From contig NC_088777.1 in assembly GCF_954871325.1 (NCBI RefSeq), forward strand, positions 44,865,366 to 44,929,365: a DNA stretch of 64,000 nucleotides. Direction: 5' to 3'. The notes beneath the pieces were generated by a model that saw only the letters and a list, made by a program, of their open reading frames with translations, did not search any database and was not told where the DNA came from. The position numbers and the translations under genes were made by a program. This stretch comes from Gordionus sp. m RMFG-2023 (lineage: Eukaryota > Nematomorpha > Gordioida > Chordodea > Parachordodidae). Positions within the stretch are counted from its first letter, which is position 1, and every line of letters begins with the position of its first letter. Below are positions 58,229 to 64,000 of the stretch, one piece after another.

Positions 58229-59100
58229 ACCCGGTCGAAGGCCAGAAGGGGTTTGGAAGCGAAGCCCCCAAACCCCCCCCCCCACATAAGAAAATCCTGG
58301 ATACGCCACTGATTTTCAATAAGTATAAGCAATGAATCTACAAGAATCGTGATTAGGATTTTTAGTGTTAAATTAAAAATTGAAAATGAGAGGGGCAAAA
58401 ACCCTCAACCCCCTGCTGATTTATTATTAAAAGATAAAACTGTTTTAATAAGTTCTTCCTTGCCTATTTTGATTGAATTAGATTTATAGGAGTGGGAAGA
58501 TCCTCAGCAAAAGCCTGAGGATAAAATTCTTTTAATATTGAAGGTATGTTCATCAAACGGATTTTTTTTTATTAGATAATTTGAGAAGCTCCACATACGT
58601 TCCCTTGGTCAATTTTTTTGAGACTATTTTACATTTGTGGGAAAAATCAGAAGTAGCCCTTAAATCAAGTACATAATTTTCCATTTCTAAATCATAAAAA
58701 TGGTCTATCCAATTTTTAATAAAATCATGTAAAGCAGTTATTTTATTTTTATTAGTAGGTTTAATGAAGACTTTAAAAGGAAAGGTTAAAAGTTTTCCAT
58801 GCTTTAAGGGAATTTAAATTTTAATTAACTTCAATAATAAGTGTTGTTAAAAAAATTATAACTTAAACACCTTGATTTAAAAGGTAACTGGACTAAGGTT
58901 GGTGGCTTTTCCTACTTTAAAAAATTATCATAAAAATTAGGATAAAAATTTTGAGTTATAATGGGGGTTGTTTCAATTTTGTTGTATAAAATTTTATTTG
59001 AAGGGGATTTACAAGAGTTTAAATATGGGTTTAATCTGGGCCCATGTTTATAAAAACAACTGGGTCAGGTTATATTTCTATGATAAGCATTATAAATTGA

Positions 59101-59543
59101 CATATCCATTTTAGAGAAAATTATTAAGAGTTAAAAGATTGAGTAATGTTTAAATTAAGAATTTATATTTTAATTAATATAATAAACTTAATTTAAAATC
59201 TATATGATTGAAAATATTTTACTGATTAATATGTAGGAATTTGGATGTTAAGGATATTTGACAATATTTAAAAAAAGGGTATTTTAATATTTAAAAAAGT
59301 ATAACATTTAGCCCTTGGTTGTTTTTGTGAGTAAGATAAATTTCCTCAATAGTTAAAAGAGCTTAGTAGCTCACTGTTATAGCTTGGGTAAAGTTGTTAG
59401 GGCTGGCCATGTCTGATTATAGAGAGTTAAAGTATTTGTTTGGTTTTTGTTTCTTATCTAAGGGATCTCAGTGTAGGCTTTTAGGATTTATGTACTGGAG
59501 TTTGATTCTTGTCTACCACCCAAATCATGATGATTCCGTTGGT
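59101..59543. other. Spacer between LINE and MITE
   Basis: A segment at 59330-59540 is less AT-rich and includes GGAGTTTGATTCTTG, which resembles a pol III B box, but no matching A box is convincing. No gene is called. Confidence 0.3.
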
Positions 59544-59551
59544 GCATTGAA

Positions 59552-59907
59552 CAGGGTTGCCAGGTTAAAATTTTCAAATTACGTGAGAAATTTGATATTT
59601 GCGGGTGAAATATAAAAATTGCAGAAATATAAAAATTACTTATAAATAATAGAAATTTATAAAACTAGACATGTTTTTTGAATAAATATTTAAAATTTAT
59701 TCTAAAAAATATAAAAAAATCAATTACTGTTTTTCAAATTTATTATTTATATATTAAAAAAGTTATAATGCTAAAAAAAAATTGTGCGGGAGAAATATAA
59801 AAATTGTGGTAGGTTTCCCAATTGAGGTAGTTTTGTGAAGTGAGATGTCTGCGTGTAAACTAAAATAATTGCGGGAGTACTGTTGGGGGGGGGATTTGGC
59901 AACCCTG
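59552..59907. mobile_element. hAT-type MITE with GCGGGAGAAATATAAAAATT words
   Basis: The ends CAGGGTTGCCAGGTTAAAAT and the inverted GGATTTGGCAACCCTG are flanked by GCATTGAA (59544-59551) and GAATTGAA (59908-59915), seven of eight identical. The body has repeated TGCGGG(A/T)GAAATATAAAAATTG words. A partial relative lies at 21866-22223. Confidence 0.85.
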
Positions 59908-60084
59908 GAATTGAATGATTAGTAATAACTGTAGCATGTGAATGTTGTGAAGAATTTATTTGTAGAATGGTTGAGTGCATATCATGAATATTTCCATGAT
60001 CTTGATGATTATAGATTGGAGTTGTAATTGTCTATAAATCAGACACACTCAATATAATATCAATCATTGAACGCCTTGAAATAA

Positions 60085-60500
60085 GCTCAAATACCATCCA
60101 TACTAGCACCTCAGGGTCTTTTTAGATCAGATGGTAAACGTCCTGACGATCTCTCAAATTCCTTGGAGGAGAGGCCAATTATTGGTATTATTCACTTATT
60201 GACCCTCTGTCCCTATCTAACCAAGCCCTCAACATCATTGATCAGAAGGAACAACTTAAAATCTCTAAATACACAGAAATTTCAAATGATCATTGTTTCA
60301 TTCCTATCATTTCAATCACACTTGTCACCTTTGGCAAACTTTCCCTAGCATTCTTCAAAAATTTAGGGTCATAAATAAGCAAACTCTCAGTAGAACCTTT
60401 AGAGGATCGATAAATGTTAGCCATAGCTATACTTAAAGCGAATTACATAGCTTCAATAGTAGTTTACTAGCCAAAGAGGTATTCTAGACCCTTCCCACTT
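60085..60500 (+). mobile_element. LINE fragment, C-terminal domain on the + strand
   Basis: The + strand reads FRSDGKRPDDLSNSLEERP near 60130-60170, then in another frame INQALNIIDQKEQLKISKYT, EISNDHCFIPISI (60220-60310), TFGKLSLAFFKNLGS (60325-60370) and a final weak SHSYT piece. This follows the order RPDG, KKITKYAELS...F.P.A.ET.G, FLKDLG of the same LINE type as 14504 and 52880. Frames and stops are mixed and the RT is absent. Confidence 0.7.
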
Positions 60501-60732
60501 CTTATATTTTTTCCCTCGCTTTATACATCCTCGGTCTTTATTGTTATTTTTTTTATCTCATTACTTATTAATTAAAATATGATTTTTATAAAAAAAAATG
60601 GAAATTTAAAAAAAATGAATGATTAATTTTTTAAATCCAGAATAAAAAAAACAATAATTATTAATTTTTTTACAAATTACGTTCAAAATCACATAATTAT
60701 GTATCTATTAATAATAATAATAATCCTCATAT
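60501..60732. other. AT-rich spacer
   Basis: Homopolymer-rich sequence between the LINE piece and the MITE at 60733, with nothing to annotate. Confidence 0.4.
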
Positions 60733-61142
60733 TAGTGTTCTGCATCGGGCCAAATTATTCAAGCCCGGCCCGAAATTTTTTTAAAAAGTTTTGCCGGCCC
60801 AGTCCGAACCCGAATTTATTTTAAAATGTTTTGCCGGCCCGGCCCGAACCCGAAATTTATTTTAAAAAAATTTACCGCCCCGGCCAGGCCCGAATTTATT
60901 TAAATATAGAAATTAATTTTTATAATTACTTAAAATAAAAGACATATGTTATATAGCATTTAATTTCAATAAATTAAATCAAAAATTTTTATTTTACATA
61001 AAAAATTTAATATAAAATTGATGAATTTAGATATATTTATTAAAATTTCCAAGGTCCTACCCGACCCGGTCCGAAATTTTTTAAAAATATTAGGCCCGGC
61101 CTGAACCCGATTATTTTAAATAAAATTAGGCCCGAGCCCGGC
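60733..61142. mobile_element. CCGGCCCGAA-type MITE, second clear copy
   Basis: It starts TAGTGTTCTGCATCGGGCC and contains repeated GCCCGGCCCGAA and GCCGGCCC words separated by poly-T, as in the copy at 35932. A possible 8-bp duplication is CCTCATAT (60725-60732) and CCTCATGT (61143-61150). The right terminal bases are not well preserved. Confidence 0.6.
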
Positions 61143-61150
61143 CCTCATGT

Positions 61151-63204
61151 CATTATGTCTAATCAAAATTTTACAATATTTGATTGACATCTAATGGTTA
61201 AATTATGTATTTGCTAAAATATTATTGACAGTTTATGATACTAGATATTCTATTTTCTGGAAACAAAGTAAAAATATTAATTTTAACAGTATAATCTATA
61301 ATCAAACTTGTGAAATCAAAATAACAGTAAAATATGATTCATATTTAACTACAATAATGTAAAAAATGTATTCTTTACAAAGGTAATTCTTATTACAATG
61401 TAAATTTTATCGGTAATGATGAAATTAATACATAAATCCACGAAAAAAAAGGGAATATGTGGTTATTAAATTATTATAAACAAATATATATTATATTTTT
61501 TAATAAAATTTATGAAAAATAATTTTAAAAAATTTCTATATACCCTGACTTGTGTTTCAACTCAATCTGACATATTCCGACATGCCTTACTTTTTATTTT
61601 ACTAACACTAAAATTCTAATATTAGTGAAACATAAAAACATTGAAATTTTATATCATTTGTAATGTATTAGAGGATTATATAAGGAATATTATTCGATCC
61701 TTTAGTCAATACCTCTCGGTTTTATGGCCCTTTGAACAAAATCTATTTCATTTGACCCCGGCCTTTCTTATTTTCCGCCCTAATTAATTTTGTAATTTTT
61801 TTTATCTTTAAATTTACAAAAAGAAAAGAAAATTTGTTCATTCTTTCTTTCTTTCTTTCTTTTCTTTCTATACATATTTTTAGGTCCACGTATAGCTTTG
61901 TATGCATTGCAATCAATTCTTCCAATTTCTTAAAAATAACTGTTGTACACTTACCAATAAATGATTTTATATTACCTTATTTTTATTTTGATGAGATAGG
62001 TGAATATATATCTTAATATTGGCTGATAAAATATTATTTCTTTCCTGTAAGAAAAAAAAAGAATAATATCATAATTTAATTTTTTTTCTCAAAATTGTGC
62101 ACAAATTAGAGTAGTTGTCAAATATGACTATATTTAAACTGGGGCTCAAAAATATAGGAAGTATTATTTTAAAAAAAATCATAATATATTAATTTTACCT
62201 TTAAAAATTGTATAAACAAATAACATCGTTGAGTAATTCTGATATAAAAGAATATTTAAATAAATTGGCCCATAAAAAAATCATTTAGATAATTCAATGA
62301 TTTATTTGTTACATTATTTAAATATCTTGATAATTTTTTTTTGAAAGAAAATTTATGGCATATTACATATTATTCAGTAAAGTTTTGGATATATAAAAAT
62401 GAGTAGATAGCAGAATTATGGTTTCTAATATTCTTATTATTCCAGGTATTTCATTTTTTTTTCAATATTATGATAATGATATAAAATATTTGTAATACTA
62501 AGACTTGAAATACTATTCCTAACTTTAATACGAAATAAAGGCTAAAGAAATATAGCTATTTTTCTATTTTAAAAAATTAGATGATAAAATAAACACTGAA
62601 TTTGACAATTATATATGTCATATTGAGACATGGATTATGAGGGATTCAGAGTTTTTTTAAATTTTAAATAATTTATCGAGTGCGACGTTTAAATAGAAAA
62701 ATCTGATTTGATCGGAAATGTATTCCAGCGTGTAAAGTACTTATTCTGCATTCATAGTTAGCTCGAATTTGAGGGGAAGTTTACAAACAAAAAATATATA
62801 TATATGATGTTTAGTATACTTCGCCGCGAATTTCACCCCCACTGTGAACGCAGGGTTACACTTTGAATTTTAGACAATTTTACATTTAAAATTATAAAAT
62901 TTGGAAATAAATAAATTTTATAAATCCTTTTTTTCTAAAACTAATAAATTTGATTTAGGAATCGGTGTATTTTTAAAAAAAATTTAGGGTTAAGAAAAAT
63001 TAAGAATTTTGATAATATATTTTATACTTCTAAATCATCATATGATTAAATATTGAATAAATTTAAGTAAATATCTTTTTCATATTCCTCTGATTCAACG
63101 ATTCAGGTTCCCGGAAATCATAAATAAGGGTGGGGAATGGGGGAGGGGGTATCTAATTCCCCCACTCCCCTAGTTTTAATTCACAAAGTTCCCAGTATTC
63201 CAGC
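61151..63204. other. AT-rich stretch upstream of the second transporter exon
   Basis: A (TTCT)n microsatellite lies at about 61843-61868. The word CTGCATTCATAGTTAG occurs at about 62747 and again at about 63468. Near 63130-63175 there is a G-rich then C-rich patch. Earlier exons of the transporter that ends at 63977 might lie here but I could not recognise any. Confidence 0.4.
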
Positions 63205-63424
63205 TAGTGTTATTAAAAAAGCCCCGATTTGGGTCATTTTTTAAAAAAGACCCACGTAAGATAAGAGCCAAAATAAATTTTATGCATGGCAAATAGAGAT
63301 CTAAACATTTCTGAAATCTATGAAACAAAATCTGTAGAGCTTACATAATATTATTTTGGCTAAAATCATAATTGGGTCTTTTTTTAAAAATCGACCCAAA
63401 TACATGGTTTATTTAACTACCATA
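63205..63424. mobile_element. hAT-type MITE, diverged copy
   Basis: The ends TAGTGTTATTAAAAAAGCCC and the inverted TTTATTTAACTACCATA are flanked by ATTCCAGC (63197-63204) and ATTCTAGC (63425-63432), seven of eight identical. Its inner inverted words GATTTGGGTCATTTTT and AAAAATCGACCCAAAT differ from the other copies, but TTTTGGCTAAAAT and the end structure keep it in the family. It lies in the intron before the last exon. Confidence 0.75.
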
Positions 63425-63576
63425 ATTCTAGCTTCAGTTTTCTAACTTCCAAATCTCTCTACCTACACTGCATTCATAGTTAGTGCGAATTCTCCCTCGA
63501 ATTCGGGCTAATTACCTATGAGGGGGGTTACAATTAGATTGATTTATTTTAAATTAAATTATTTTTTTTTACGTAG

Positions 63577-63977
63577 GTAAATTGAGCGAATGGCATTTAT
63601 TATATTCCCTATTCACTATTTCGGGCTTCGTCTATCTATTCGCCGCATTTTTCTTTACAGATATACTAGGCCCTAAAATATTTGCCCCTTTCGGTTCCAA
63701 CAATAGAATAGTGTATGGGGTGAAGGAGCTTCGTCATAATTATCATATGCACACCATGGCATGGCACTATAATGGTAATAATAATAAATATCTCGGACAA
63801 ACTAAAATCGTCGGAAATCATGAAGGGGTCATATTAGAATCTACAAAGAATTTGAGAGAGGAAATGGAAAATAGTAAAGAGAAGAATGCAAAATTAAAAA
63901 CTAGGAAATTTAATGGTTATAAATTTTTCCACACTGATTATCATTATTCAATTGTAAATCCCCCCTCCCACCTATAA
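63577..63977 (+). CDS. Terminal exon of a second SLC17-like transporter
   Basis: The acceptor TTTTTACGTAG precedes GT AAA TTG, phase 1 like the exon at 307, and the frame runs to a TAA at 63975-63977 (133 codons). It reads LSEWHLLYSLFTISGFVYLF, then AAFFFTDILGPKIFAPFGSN, then a polar tail with LRHNYHMHT. The E-W start of a last membrane helix, followed by a small loop and FGS, fits TM12 of SLC17 transporters (EEW..VF.I.A.I...G...F..FGSG). It shares AP(F/L)GSNN, G(V/M)KE and NYH.HT with the first exon, so the two genes arose by duplication. The tail, nearly 100 residues, is longer than in most SLC17 proteins. Upstream exons were not identified in the window. Confidence 0.5.
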
Positions 63978-64000
63978 ACTGTGATTTTTTTTATCCTCTT

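Larger units (their letters stand above)
54463..58311 (+). mobile_element. hAT (ZMYM-linked type) inserted in the LINE, itself carrying two insertions
   Basis: The left end CAGGCGCGTAACCAATGGGG and the right end (reverse complement CAGTGGCGTATCCAGG) are flanked by ATTTTCGC (54455-54462) and ATTTTCAA (58312-58319), six of eight identical. The transposase remnant is on the + strand: SEFIIAVSCINKLF (54920-54970), IDLVQVIDLAENIYEQVDII, VKSKAKFYDIILIKPRLVPR (55120-55180), STEEYYKISIFIPFLDTFLS, and an open C-terminus at 55422-55736 ending in the dimerisation motif (TCTNERAFSNLRRLKTYLRS, ESRLNGLALLNIHRD). This matches TTF/ZMYM-type hAT transposases. The N-terminal zinc finger is missing. Between the transposase and the right end sit the hAT at 55988-57861 and the MITE at 58007-58228. 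Confidence 0.82.
52880..59100 (-). mobile_element. LINE (non-LTR retrotransposon), split by a nested hAT
   Basis: This minus-strand LINE lies in two blocks, 59100-58312 (5' part) and 54462-52880 (3' part). The 5' block reads DFSHKCKIVSKKLTKGTYVE, then FYPQAFAEDLPTP, then LTLKILITILVDSLLILIEN. The 3' block continues NDLPNQVYQILFGVRLIATK, DDGARPIAIGSLFRRLIAKI (RT start), GIQQEDPLGPLIFSLDI (RT, near 54040), GYRIGCNIVQPHTYIKC, and ends ILEPVNLSLNDGLRPDGLIS. This order is that of a widespread invertebrate LINE type (EGDFRGAVRLA ... KDGGIRPIAVG.TLRRL ... GVQQGDPLGPLLF ... VGLTRDDGKRPDGM). The catalytic RT DD segment was not found in readable form. Several frames and stops interrupt it, so it is dead. 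Related C-terminal pieces lie at 14504 and 60085. Confidence 0.8.

Noticed and set aside
59330-59540. Second SINE
   Set aside because: Only a weak B-box-like word (GAGTTTGATTC) is present and no A box at the right distance.
1-64000. Bacterial or viral replicon, or an operon-like defence system
   Set aside because: Introns, eukaryotic protein families and animal-type transposons throughout; no clusters of short-spaced co-oriented genes.

Overview
The window is AT-rich DNA from an animal, most likely an invertebrate. The evidence is a FAM20-type secretory-pathway kinase gene, a Pipsqueak (psq) DNA-binding gene, a POLE4-like histone-fold gene, SLC17-like transporter exons, short GT-AG introns, and very dense DNA-transposon debris (hAT above all, plus pogo, Harbinger-like and an unplaced long-inverted-repeat element). 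I cannot name the species or phylum. There is no sign of bacterial organisation, CRISPR or a viral genome.

Host genes, all on the + strand. 307-692 is the last exon of an SLC17-like transporter, and 63577-63977 is the matching last exon of a paralogue at the other end. 1323-9164 is a FAM20-like kinase gene with at least six exons; every internal intron that I can place from exon 2 onward is phase 2, and one exon is only 60 nt. 24385-25585 is a three-exon POLE4/NF-YC-like histone-fold gene whose second intron holds a palindromic Harbinger-like MITE. 38566-40074 is a psq plus C2H2 zinc-finger gene with an apparent GT-TG intron. It is followed by a 1.19 kb foldback repeat, a second C2H2 gene (41506-42111) and about 1.7 kb of decayed psq-family sequence.

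The rest is mostly transposons, often nested. 10424-13206 is a hAT with an open transposase frame; 15319-19212 is a decayed relative with another hAT inside it. 20357-23767 is a hAT with perfect 8-bp target duplications. 30784-33082 has about 600-bp inverted ends and an unfamiliar protein. 34430-35653 is a deleted hAT, and 46938-48925 is a pogo element. 49393-52401 is an LTR retrotransposon fossil. The deepest nest is at 52880-59100: a minus-strand LINE split by a hAT (54463-58311), which itself holds a second hAT (55988-57861) and a hAT MITE (58007-58228). A MITE family starting TAGTGTTGTTAAA recurs at least six times.

I did not find a convincing new multi-gene system. The most unusual items are the GT-TG intron, the altered active-site surroundings of the FAM20 kinase, the decaying psq cluster, the long-inverted-repeat element with an unassigned protein, and a dispersed repeat whose two copies serve as each other's empty sites for a LINE and a pogo insertion.
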